Source: an uncultured Muribaculaceae bacterium (GTDB lineage Bacteria; Bacteroidota; Bacteroidia; Bacteroidales; Muribaculaceae). Taken from it: a stretch of DNA of 64,000 bases. Each line of letters starts with the position of its first letter. Position 1 is the stretch's first letter. Below are positions 47,259 to 55,638 of the stretch, piece after piece. The position numbers and the translations under genes are program-made. The notes under the pieces are model-generated. The model ran no database searches, was not told the origin of the DNA, and saw only the letters and a program-made list of their open reading frames with translations. The stretch covers positions 7,881-71,880 of the forward strand of contig CAJUOC010000011.1 of NCBI GenBank assembly GCA_910587925.1. Reading direction: 5' to 3'.

Positions 47259-48779
47259 TCAGCGGTGCATGCGCGGCGCCGACGGCGGGTTTATCTTGCG
47301 GCGTCCCATGCGGGCGATATAGTCGAGCATATCCTTGTAGAGCACCTGCGGGCTTGAGGCCACGTCGGTGTGGCGGGCAAGGGTGGGCATGTAGTCGCCG
47401 CCCTGCGCCACATAGTCGATGGTGGCCACGCGGTATGTGCTGTCGGGGTCGAGCGGGCGGCCGCCGATGGTGACGCTCTTTACCTCGGCGTCGGCCTCGG
47501 CGGTCTTGGGCGAGTACACCACTTCGATGCCTGAGCTGAGGCCGTTGCCGTCGACGCGGGCCATCTGGCGGAAGGCCGGCAGCAGGTCGGCGCCCTTGAC
47601 GTCGATTACCTGCACGCGGTTGCTGAAGGGGAGCATGGTGATGACCTCGCCCTCGGTGACAGTGCCTCGGGGCAGTCCGCGGCGTATGCCGCCCTTGTTG
47701 ATGATGGCGAAGTCGATGTCGGGAGCGAGCCGGCGGCCGCGGTCGAGCACCATGTCGGCGCAGAAGTTGACCAGAGCCTGCGACTCGCGGGGCAGCTCGA
47801 CGGCGGCGCGGGCCACGGGGCGGGTCATCAGCGAGTCGATGCCGTGGCGGTACGGGGCCAGCAGCGCCTCGATGGAACCGTCGGAGCGGCTGTCGAGGCG
47901 GTCGGTGACGCTCAGCAGGCGGTATGCCGGCTCGGCCCGGCCGAGGCTGTCGAGGTCGAGGTCGATCTCGCCCACATACTTGCCGCCCTTGGCAGCCTGG
48001 GTCACCAGCACCGGGCGCCCGTCGGCCGCGGTAACGCGACAGGGCTTGCCGCCGGGGCCGACCAGGTCGTGGGAGTGTCCGCCGATGATCACGTCGATGC
48101 CGCGGGTCTTGGCGGCCAGGTCGAGGTCGCCCGGGGGCACCTCGGGGTCGTAGCCGATATGGGTCACGGCCACCACCGCCTCGCAGCCCTCGACATTGCG
48201 CAGCCACCAGGCGGCGGCGTTGGCGGCCTCGACGGCGTCGAGATACTCCACGCCGTCGTAGTTGCCCGGGGCAATCATGCCCTCGGGGCGCAGGTTGATG
48301 CCGATAAATCCGATGCGGTGGCCGTCAAACTCGCGTATGGCGTAGCGGTCAAACTCGTCGTCGAGCGGCGAGGCCGAGAGGTCGTAGTTGGTGGCGATGA
48401 AGTCGGCGTCGGCCTCGGCGAACACGGCCGCCAGAGAGTCGACACCGTTGTCAAACTCATGATTGCCCAGTATGCGCAGGTCGTAGCCCAGGGCGTTCAT
48501 GGCGCGCTGCTCCACCTTGCCTCCGTAGAGATTGAAAAAGAGCGTGCCCTGCACGGCGTCGCCGGCGTCGATGAGCATCACATGGTCGGCGGCGGCGCGC
48601 ACGCTGTCGACGAGCACCTTGCGGCGGGCTATGCCGCCGCGGCCGTCGGCGTCGGGCAGCAGCTGCGAGTGGGTATCGTTGGTGTGCAGCAGCACGAGGC
48701 GGTCGGCGGCCATCTCGGGCGCCGACGCCATGACGGCGGCCACTATGGCCGCCGTGCATATGGCATGTCGGATGTTCAC
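47259..48779 (-). CDS. 5'-nucleotidase/metallophosphatase, exported
   Basis: 506 residues. The start is a GTG overlapping the upstream stop (GTGA). A signal peptide (MNIRHAICTAAIVAAVMASA) leads to a calcineurin-like metallophosphatase domain with LLHTNDTHSQ, GNHEFD and GGHSHD metal ligands (about 28-280), then the 5'-nucleotidase C-terminal domain with INKGGIRR, TEGEVITMLPFSN and YRVATIDYVAQGGD. Both halves are in one protein here, whereas many Bacteroides carry them as two adjacent genes. Likely role: periplasmic release of nucleosides and phosphate. Confidence 0.92.
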   Translation of the reverse strand: MNIRHAICTAAIVAAVMASAPEMAADRLVLLHTNDTHSQLLPDADGRGGIARRKVLVDSVRAAADHVMLIDAGDAVQGTLFFNLYGGKVEQRAMNALGYDLRILGNHEFDNGVDSLAAVFAEADADFIATNYDLSASPLDDEFDRYAIREFDGHRIGFIGINLRPEGMIAPGNYDGVEYLDAVEAANAAAWWLRNVEGCEAVVAVTHIGYDPEVPPGDLDLAAKTRGIDVIIGGHSHDLVGPGGKPCRVTAADGRPVLVTQAAKGGKYVGEIDLDLDSLGRAEPAYRLLSVTDRLDSRSDGSIEALLAPYRHGIDSLMTRPVARAAVELPRESQALVNFCADMVLDRGRRLAPDIDFAIINKGGIRRGLPRGTVTEGEVITMLPFSNRVQVIDVKGADLLPAFRQMARVDGNGLSSGIEVVYSPKTAEADAEVKSVTIGGRPLDPDSTYRVATIDYVAQGGDYMPTLARHTDVASSPQVLYKDMLDYIARMGRRKINPPSAPRMHR

Positions 48780-51016
48780 AGTGTGGTCTTTACGCCGTCG
48801 ATGATGTATACGCCCGGGGCGAGTGGAGCCTGGGGCGAGTAGCGGCGGCCCTGAAGGTCGTAGATGGCGCGGCGGGCGTCGCCGTCGGCCTCGATGGAGC
48901 CGATGCCGGCCGATGAGCGCTGGGTCACGGTGATGTCGCGCGAGGTGAAGCCATCGGTGACGGTGAGCACTGCCGAGCGCTGCGACATGCCCGCGGGCAG
49001 AGCCTCGCAGGCTACCTGCAGCTCGTCGACGGTGAGGTCGCCGGGCTCGTTGGTGACGCGCAGCCAGGACTCAGACGCGGCCACGGGCGCCTTCCAGCCA
49101 TACATGGAGAAGATGCCGATGGCGGTGGTGCCGGCCTCGGGGCCTACGGTGACTTCCTCGATGCCGATGGGGTTGGTCTCCACCACCGAGTGGCATACCG
49201 AGGGCATCACGGCCAGCGAGGTGTGGTTGGCGCCGGCGGGGAAGTAGTCGGCGATATTGATCCACTTGTCGTCTTTCTTCATGAGAGTGATACCGCCCTC
49301 GGCGCGGAAGGGAGCCATGCCCAGGGTGACGCAGGTGCCGGTGGTGGCCTCCTGATTGTCGACGGCGCTCTTGGCCTCGGTGTAGACGGGCAGGCCGTCG
49401 ACCACGATGAAGAAGGGCTCGTCGATGAGCAGCGGCTTGGACAGGGGGAAGGGGGTGCCCACGGCCTGGGTGGCCGAGGGGGTGTCAAGGTCGCTCACCT
49501 GCCACCACCATGAGTCGAGGCAGGTGCCGGGCAGGCCGTCGGCGCCCACGGTGTAGATGTGCACGCCCACCGATGCAATCTGGTCGGTGATGTTGTCGGC
49601 CAGGGCCTGGAGGAAGAAGGCATACACGCCGTCGACCACGATGGGATGAGACGGGCGCGAGAAGTACTCGGCGTAGGCGGTGATTTTCTGGGTGTTGGAG
49701 CCGGGGAATACGCCCCAGTCTTCCATGTCGAAGTATGTGAGGGTCTCGCCGGGACGCATGTTGGTGGCCAGGCCCTTGTACTCGACCGATACCTCGGCCA
49801 TGTCGGCGGTGGTGCCGTGGGCGTTGGAGGCGGTCATGGTGGCGAGCTGATTGTGCAGGAAGTGGTGGCGCACGGTGGCCTCGTGGCCGGCCACGGTGGT
49901 GGCGGCGGTGCCGTCGGCGGGGTCAGTGCCGGTGATGGTCCACTCGGCCGCGGCGGGGAAGCCGGCGTGGTCGTGGGTGTATGTCACGGGTACAGATGGG
50001 CACACCAGGGGCAGACGGGTGGTGTTGAGGCGGAATGTGGCCGGGGGCACGATGCGGGCGGTCGGGGCGGTGCCGGTCACCTTGACAAAGGCGGCGCGGG
50101 TGCGCGAGCCGCTCTCGCCCGAGGGAGCGGTGGCCGTAAGGGTGATGTCGTAGGTGCCGTCGGTGGTGTAGTATACGGTGGGCTCGGCCTCGGTCGAGGT
50201 GGCGGGCACTGCGCCGGGCATAGTCCACTCGTATGTGCAGCCCTCGGGCAGGCCGAGAGCCTGCAGGGTGATGCGCTCGCCGGTGACGAGGTCGACGCTC
50301 TCCACGGCTGCGGCGCCGCTCACGGTGAGGGCGTCGATGTAGTAGTAGCCGTTGTAGCCGCCGGTGCCGAATGTGTCGCCGGTGCCGGCGCCGTAGGTAA
50401 AGCGCAGCTTGACGGTCTTGCCGGCCCAGTCGGCCAGCGATACCGACACGTGGCGCCAGGAGAGGGGTTTCTCGCCCTTCTCGTCGCGGCTGCACCAGAG
50501 CGCAGTGGCGGTGTCGAAGTCGTCGGCCGATACCTCGAGGGTGAGGCTGCACTGGTCTTCGTAGTTGAGCGAGCAGCCTACGTAGAAGTCGAGCATGGCC
50601 TGGGCGGGCACGGCGATGGCCGGTGACACGGCGGCCGACTTCTCGCGCTGGTATACCCTGTACGGGCCTTCGACGTAGAGCGAGCCGGCGTCGGCGGCGT
50701 CGATGGCGGTGAAGTCGAGATTGCCGGTGCCCTTTTTGAGCGACCATTTCACGTACTCGGTGGGGTCGCAGGTCCAGCCCTGGAGGCCGGCGTTGAAGTC
50801 AAAGGCGGCGGCCGGCTCGGCCGATGTGGCGCCGGCCACGGTGAAGTCGACGGCGAGGGTGCCGGCGGCCGGGGCCTTGTGGCGCATGGGGGCTGATATG
50901 GCCTCGACGGGCGCGGGGCGTGAGTCGATGTCGTCGGGGAGTCGCACGGCCATCGGTGTGATGGCGGCTGCGGCGGTGGCCGTCAGCACGATAGCGGGAG
51001 TGATAAAACTTTTCAT
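48776..51016 (-). CDS. secreted PKD/BACON-type surface protein with short T9SS-like tail
   Basis: 746 residues from the ATG at 51016 (signal MKSFITPAIVLTATAAAA); the open frame runs 55 codons further upstream, into the adjacent MITE, and was not used. Modules: a jelly-roll/carbohydrate-binding-like domain (about 60-250), a PKD-type domain (YEWTMPGAVPATSTEAEP, about 255-330), a second Ig-like region, then a BACON-like segment with ESWLRVTNEPGD near the end, and a short sorting tail (YDLQGRRYSP, LAPGVYIIDG). It is likely surface exposed; the ligand is unknown. The MITE ends 15 bases before the start codon. Confidence 0.82.
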   Translation of the reverse strand: MKSFITPAIVLTATAAAAITPMAVRLPDDIDSRPAPVEAISAPMRHKAPAAGTLAVDFTVAGATSAEPAAAFDFNAGLQGWTCDPTEYVKWSLKKGTGNLDFTAIDAADAGSLYVEGPYRVYQREKSAAVSPAIAVPAQAMLDFYVGCSLNYEDQCSLTLEVSADDFDTATALWCSRDEKGEKPLSWRHVSVSLADWAGKTVKLRFTYGAGTGDTFGTGGYNGYYYIDALTVSGAAAVESVDLVTGERITLQALGLPEGCTYEWTMPGAVPATSTEAEPTVYYTTDGTYDITLTATAPSGESGSRTRAAFVKVTGTAPTARIVPPATFRLNTTRLPLVCPSVPVTYTHDHAGFPAAAEWTITGTDPADGTAATTVAGHEATVRHHFLHNQLATMTASNAHGTTADMAEVSVEYKGLATNMRPGETLTYFDMEDWGVFPGSNTQKITAYAEYFSRPSHPIVVDGVYAFFLQALADNITDQIASVGVHIYTVGADGLPGTCLDSWWWQVSDLDTPSATQAVGTPFPLSKPLLIDEPFFIVVDGLPVYTEAKSAVDNQEATTGTCVTLGMAPFRAEGGITLMKKDDKWINIADYFPAGANHTSLAVMPSVCHSVVETNPIGIEEVTVGPEAGTTAIGIFSMYGWKAPVAASESWLRVTNEPGDLTVDELQVACEALPAGMSQRSAVLTVTDGFTSRDITVTQRSSAGIGSIEADGDARRAIYDLQGRRYSPQAPLAPGVYIIDGVKTTL

Positions 51017-51031
51017 TGCGTGGGGTGCGTG

Positions 51032-51417
51032 TAGAGCTTGTTTAATAATAAATGTGAAAACGTAGGCGTGTCCCTCTTTGAGTGATTTTTGTCTAACGAT
51101 GAGGGAGTGCGGTGGGACTGAAGCCCACTCGCGAGCCCTGCGGGGTTGTGGCCTTTGCCACTCGACCGAAGAGTTGGGCAAAAAGCGCCAAAGAGGGGCG
51201 CGTGCTGTGGTATTATATCAATATTCACATATGTTTTCATTCGTTGTGGTTGGACTATCTCAGAGCTTGATATAATGTTACCTTGGTATCTTGTGCTTTT
51301 GGAGTCTTCCCATCTTCGTTTCAGTCGTGTACATCAAGTACACTCCTTCAACTCAGATGAAAATCCTCTCAAAATCACAAGACCTACGTATTCACATTTA
51401 TTATTAAACAAGCTCTA
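51032..51417. mobile_element. 386-bp non-autonomous MITE-like element
   Basis: 35-base terminal inverted repeats (51032-51066 and 51383-51417), 34 of 35 identical, beginning TAGAGCTTGTTTAATAATAA. The outermost TA on both sides can be the duplicated target dinucleotide, as for IS630/Tc1-mariner elements. No transposase or credible gene inside. Internal inverted repeats are seen at 51212-51220 with 51268-51276 and at 51326-51342. AT-rich compared with the surroundings, which supports acquisition from outside. Confidence 0.85.
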
Positions 51418-51424
51418 AGGTAGT

Positions 51425-54400
51425 TTATCGGTTGAATTTGAATACGGTATACGAGCCGTCGGGGCCGGCGACGGCGGCGATGTAGCAGCCGGCGGCCAGG
51501 GTGTCGACGGCTACCTCGGTGGTGCCCGAGGCGACCATGATGCCCGAGAGGGTGTAGACGGCGATGGCGCTGCCCTCGGGGGCGACGATGCGGGAGCCGT
51601 CGGCGCTCAGAGTGGCCGGCCCGGCGTAGATGGCGCCGATGCCGGAGTACTGCACCGGCTTGGCCTCGGTCCAGTCGCCGGTGAGACCGGCATGGGTGGC
51701 GGCCACGGCATAGATGTGCTCGCCGTCGGCTATAGGCGCGGTCTCGGCCCAGGTGGTGGCGGCGAGGTCGGCGGCCACGATGTCGGCGCCGCGGCGCACG
51801 GCATATGTCACGGCGGCGGGGTCGATGTAGCCGCCCTCGATGCCCTCGGTCACGGCGGTGAAGCTCACCACGGGCAGGCCGCCGTCGATGCTCACGGCCA
51901 CAGAGGCGGGAGCCTTGGGCGTGTCGGGGCCCGTCCAGGCCGAGAGGCCGGTGGCGGCAGGCTCGGAGAGCTTGTCGCGGTTGGCGGCCACCACGGTGTA
52001 TTCATATCGGCCGGGGGCGTCGACTACAATCTTGGCAGAGGCAGCCTCGCCGGGGACGGGAGCCTCGACTGTCTCCACCACCTTGCCGCCGGCAAGTACG
52101 GTCACGGAGGTGAGACCGGCGCCGGGCACGTCGGGGTCGACCGCAGGGTTGGTCCAGGCCACGGTGAGGGCGAGCTCGCCCAGCGCGGCGGGGGTCACGG
52201 TGAGGTCGGCGACCGCGGCGGGGGCGGGCCGCTCGAGAGTGGCGGTCTGCTCGATGTCGCTCTGGTGGATGCGGCAGGTCCAGTTGTTTTCGTGGAGCTT
52301 GTAGCCTATGTAGTATGTGGCCGAGCCGTCGTCGGTGGTGTCGGCAAAGGGTATGTCGACGGTAAATGTCTGCACGTCGGCAAAGTCGGCCGACTCGATA
52401 TGCACGTCGGCAATCTTGGCCACGACAGCCGGCGCGGGCATCGTCGCCGACGAGAGCAGGTATATCTCGACCTCCTCGGGCCAGCGGTAGCTGTAGCACG
52501 TAAACTTGGCGCTGACGCTCACCGTGCCGGGCATCATGCGCATCGGCGGGGTGATGGCCCAGCTGTCGGCATCGGCCGACGAGGCCACGAGCGCCTGCTG
52601 GTCGGAGTCGTACTTGAATGTCTTGGCCGTGCCGCCTTCGTTGGCGAGCGTCCAGAGGTCGGTGTCGTCGGCGGTGGCCATCGAGGGACGGTAGGGCAGC
52701 TCAAGGTCGGCGCCGAAGATTACCGCCACGGCCTCGGCGGCCTCCGATGCCAGCTCGCCGGCCACGGCTTTCACGGCATAGACGTGCTTGGCCAGAGGCA
52801 GGTCGGCCTCGGTGTCGGTATATGTGAGCGCGGTGAGTCCCGAGGCAATCTCGGCGCCGTCGCGCAGTACGGTATAGGTGATGGCGGCGGGGTCTACATA
52901 TCCGCCCTCGGCGCCCTCGGCGACGGCCTCATAGCTCACGACACGGCCGGCATCGGTGACGTCGACACTCACGGCGGCGGGCGCCTTGGGCGTGTCGGGA
53001 CCTATCCACGGGGTGGTGAGCGCGGCCGGCTCCGATTCCTTGCCGGCGCATATCGCCACTATTGCCAGGTCGAGGCGGCCGGCTGCGGCGGCGGTGACGG
53101 TGGTCTGCGATGCGGCGCCGGGAGCGGCGTCGGTCACGGTGGAGAGTACAGCCTCGCCCGAGCGCACTTCCACTCGGTCGATGGCCGCCAGCGGGGTGCC
53201 GGCATTGCTCAGCGAGGGATTGGTCCAGGCGACTGTGGCCGTCAGTGCGCCGTCGGCCGCCGCGGTGGCGGAGGCGTCGGTCACGGCGGCGGGTATCACC
53301 TCAATCTCCTCGATACGGACGTTTTTGAGGAAAATATCGTCGGAGTTGGACTGCCCCCACACGCGGAAAGCCACGTATGCCGGGCCCTCGGTCACGCCGA
53401 AGATCACCTCCTTTGTGGCCTGGTACTGCGACTGTATCTGCTCGTGGAAAATCTCTGCGGTGAGCGCCTCGGCCGACGCTCCGGTGCCGGTGTACACATA
53501 GAGGTCTTTGTATGCGGCCTCGCGTCCCGCGCTGAGCCAGGTATCAAATGTGAGACGGTATGCCTTGCCGGCCTCCAGCGCCAGGAGCGGGGTCACCAGC
53601 CAGGCGTCGGCCTTGGTGCCGCCCCAGAAGTTGGCGGCCTTTTTCGACGAGCTGTGGCCCCAGTCGCGGGTGCCCTCGGCGCCGTGGAATACGGTGTAGA
53701 GGTCGAGGGCAGCCGAGGTGGCAAACTCCTGCGAGTACGGTATCGCGGCGGCTCCGCCGGCGGTGACGGACGCGGTGGTGGTGGCCGACCATGAGGCCGA
53801 GCCGCCGTAGATGTTGTAGATTTTGTAGGTGTAGGAGTCCAGGCCGGGTATGGTACGGTCGGCGTACACGCGGTCGGTGCCCGGCGCCCAGTCGGCCTCA
53901 AGTGTGGTCTCCTCTTTGGTCGAGCCGGCCACGCGCACTATCTTGTAGCTCACCGAGGCAGGGTCGATATAGCCGCCGTTGGTGCCGGTGGGGACGGCGA
54001 AAGTGAGCAGGATGGTCTTGTCGTCGGTCGGGTCGGCCGCGGCGGTCACCTGCGCGCCGCTCACGCCCGAGTCGGGGCCTATCCACGGCGACTGTACCGA
54101 TGTCGAGGCAGCGGTCGACAGCCCGGCGGCGTCGACGGGCAATACACGGTAGTAGTACTTGCCTGCGGCGGGCACCGAGATGTCGGTGTACGACGCCCGG
54201 GAGCCGGGGGCGCCACCCTCGCCGAGGGTGGCCACCAGGGTGGCGTCGGAGGGGGTGAACGACGAGGTCGTCCCGCGGTGTATCTGCGCGCCCGTGAGCG
54301 GCTGCTGCGCGCCGCCCTCGGAGTTGAGCGCCGGCCATGTCCAGTCGACGGTGGCCGACAGGGCGCCCTCGGCGCCGGCCGTGACAGTCACATCGGTGGC

Positions 54401-54946
54401 GGCGCCGGCATGAGCCACGACTTCCTCGACGCGTATGGCGGCGACGATGAAGTCGCCGTTGTACGAGGCCGAGTAGCAGTGCACGCCGAAGTGGTAGTCG
54501 CCGTCGGCCGCGGGCGAGTATTTGCCGCCGCGCTCCACGATGTACGAGGTCTTGGCCAGCGATGTCTCGGTGGCGAGCTTGACGGTCATGCCGGCGGCGG
54601 TGGGAGCGTCGCCGGCCACCACATCAAATTTCTGCTTGTCAAATGTGAATGTCGAGAGATTGCGCACATACGCGGTCACGACGTAGGTCGAGCCGCCGCG
54701 CAGCGCCACAGCCGGGGTGATGATCCAGTCGTCGGCGGCGACGCTTTTATTCTGCGTGTATAGTGCTGCGGTATTGGCCTCGCTGTATTCCCAGCGGTAG
54801 GGCGTGCCGTCGGAGTTGGCGTCGATTGACGTCCAGCGGGCAAACTGCTCAGGCGAGTTAATCTCAAAATATACAGGAACAGAATCAGCGGCTACAGCCG
54901 TCGCGGCCAGCGCTGAGAAGACAGCAAATGCAAATAGTTTTTTCAT
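51425..54946 (-). CDS. large fibronectin III/cleaved-adhesin surface protein, T9SS-like tail
   Basis: 1173 residues from the ATG at 54946 (MKKLFAFAVFSALAATAVAA signal); the frame opens 14 codons earlier. Begins with a cleaved-adhesin jelly-roll (FARWTSIDANSDG, DDWIITPAV). Then a ~290-residue unit made of two fibronectin III-like domains plus a jelly-roll occurs about three times; the repeats share WIGPD(T/S) and GGYxDPAxxTYxVxR. The C-terminus has IAVYTLSGIMV and LAAGCYIAAV and ends in FKFNR, a type A-like sorting tail. Paralogue of the 1445-residue protein at 15612. Surface adhesion or binding is inferred. Confidence 0.86.
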   Translation of the reverse strand: MKKLFAFAVFSALAATAVAADSVPVYFEINSPEQFARWTSIDANSDGTPYRWEYSEANTAALYTQNKSVAADDWIITPAVALRGGSTYVVTAYVRNLSTFTFDKQKFDVVAGDAPTAAGMTVKLATETSLAKTSYIVERGGKYSPAADGDYHFGVHCYSASYNGDFIVAAIRVEEVVAHAGAATDVTVTAGAEGALSATVDWTWPALNSEGGAQQPLTGAQIHRGTTSSFTPSDATLVATLGEGGAPGSRASYTDISVPAAGKYYYRVLPVDAAGLSTAASTSVQSPWIGPDSGVSGAQVTAAADPTDDKTILLTFAVPTGTNGGYIDPASVSYKIVRVAGSTKEETTLEADWAPGTDRVYADRTIPGLDSYTYKIYNIYGGSASWSATTTASVTAGGAAAIPYSQEFATSAALDLYTVFHGAEGTRDWGHSSSKKAANFWGGTKADAWLVTPLLALEAGKAYRLTFDTWLSAGREAAYKDLYVYTGTGASAEALTAEIFHEQIQSQYQATKEVIFGVTEGPAYVAFRVWGQSNSDDIFLKNVRIEEIEVIPAAVTDASATAAADGALTATVAWTNPSLSNAGTPLAAIDRVEVRSGEAVLSTVTDAAPGAASQTTVTAAAAGRLDLAIVAICAGKESEPAALTTPWIGPDTPKAPAAVSVDVTDAGRVVSYEAVAEGAEGGYVDPAAITYTVLRDGAEIASGLTALTYTDTEADLPLAKHVYAVKAVAGELASEAAEAVAVIFGADLELPYRPSMATADDTDLWTLANEGGTAKTFKYDSDQQALVASSADADSWAITPPMRMMPGTVSVSAKFTCYSYRWPEEVEIYLLSSATMPAPAVVAKIADVHIESADFADVQTFTVDIPFADTTDDGSATYYIGYKLHENNWTCRIHQSDIEQTATLERPAPAAVADLTVTPAALGELALTVAWTNPAVDPDVPGAGLTSVTVLAGGKVVETVEAPVPGEAASAKIVVDAPGRYEYTVVAANRDKLSEPAATGLSAWTGPDTPKAPASVAVSIDGGLPVVSFTAVTEGIEGGYIDPAAVTYAVRRGADIVAADLAATTWAETAPIADGEHIYAVAATHAGLTGDWTEAKPVQYSGIGAIYAGPATLSADGSRIVAPEGSAIAVYTLSGIMVASGTTEVAVDTLAAGCYIAAVAGPDGSYTVFKFNR

Positions 54947-55004
54947 AAATCGGAAGTGGAAATGAATGGCAATATGCAAAAGTCGCAAAAAAATCGCGCT
55001 TTTC

Positions 55005-55012
55005 CAAATTTA
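55005..55012 (-). promoter_or_regulatory. -7 promoter element of the 1173-residue surface protein gene
   Basis: TAAATTTG on the minus strand, 58 bases before the ATG at 54946. Confidence 0.5.
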
Positions 55013-55051
55013 TGATACCGGGCCCATCATGAATCCTGCATCATTGATAGA

Positions 55052-55254
55052 CCGCGCAGGTTTGTAACCTGCGCGCAGCTATGGTATTTCACCTCGGTGT
55101 TTTGGCTTTGTAAGTCAAAAAGACGCGTCTGCATCGGCGTCGCGATGTCGATTGTCAGGGTGCCGCAAGATAAGGCAAGGCGGTGTTTTGACTTACAAAG
55201 TCAAAACACCGAGGTGTAATAGTTTAGAGGCGCGCAGGTTACAAACCTGCGCGG
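55052..55254. repeat. foldback (MITE-like) element with ~69-base arms
   Basis: The left arm 55052-55120 and right arm 55186-55254 are inverted copies. The inner 31 bases (55090-55120 with 55186-55216) match at 30 positions, and the outer ~25 bases (55052-55076 with 55230-55254) match almost fully; a ~13-base part between them has diverged. Each outer end is itself a palindrome of the CGCGCAGGTTTGTAACC family. The 65-base centre has no gene. The right arm also holds a 14-bp palindrome at 55181-55211. Confidence 0.8.
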
Positions 55255-55344
55255 ACTATGGAAGTCCGACGGACGACGATTATTCTTAACCCCGTACACC
55301 GAAGCCGTAGGCGTAGGTGTGCGGGGAAATAACAACTCAAAGGG

Positions 55345-55406
55345 GGGCATCCGCAGGAGGCCGATTTACCCGGTAACAGCTGTAAATCGGCCTCCTGCGG
55401 ATGCCC
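55345..55406. repeat. perfect 25-bp inverted repeat
   Basis: Arms at 55345-55369 and 55382-55406 are perfectly complementary, with a 12-base loop. No U-tract follows on either strand, so it is not a standard terminator. Confidence 0.9.
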
Positions 55407-55573
55407 TGCCGTGTGCACTATCTACCCCGCACATCGACCGGCAGGGAGATGTGCGGGGTTAAGTATAATCAACGTCCTGCGGACGTCCCGTCCTCCGCCG
55501 GGCTATCGGGGTGTTCACGCGGACAATCGGGAGGTCTGCGCGGACTATAATCATGCATCGAGCATCATGCATC

Positions 55574-55608
55574 AAAAGGAGCGGCCGCGCTTGGGTGCGC
55601 GGCCGCTC
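55574..55608 (-). terminator. terminator after the Big_2 surface protein gene
   Basis: Perfect 12-bp stem (55579-55590 with 55597-55608), 6-base loop, and TTTT on the minus strand (55577-55574). It lies 31 bases after the stop at 55639. Confidence 0.8.
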
Positions 55609-55638
55609 CGGGCAGGATGAGATTCTATGATTGTAGCT

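Larger units (their letters stand above)
54947..55638. other. 692-base intergenic region rich in inverted repeats
   Basis: No credible gene. From left to right: the -7 promoter of the gene to the left (55005-55012), a CATCATGAATC-type remnant (55024-55046), a foldback element (55052-55254), an 11-bp imperfect hairpin (55290-55326), a perfect 25-bp inverted repeat (55345-55406), a 12-bp inverted repeat (55424-55459), a 6-bp hairpin (55472-55486), a palindromic-family end (55535-55549), a CATGATGCAT-type remnant (55550-55573) and the terminator at 55574-55608. Confidence 0.8.

Noticed and set aside
51146..51418. 90-codon frame inside the MITE
   Set aside because: It runs through the terminal inverted repeat, has mixed composition and no motif, so it is not a transposase fragment.
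51692..53794. 700-codon open frame antisense to the large surface protein gene
   Set aside because: Gly/Val/His-rich shadow without recognisable domain; the sense gene has a signal peptide and clear modules.
55345..55406. Rho-independent terminator
   Set aside because: The stem is perfect and long, but neither side has a T-run.
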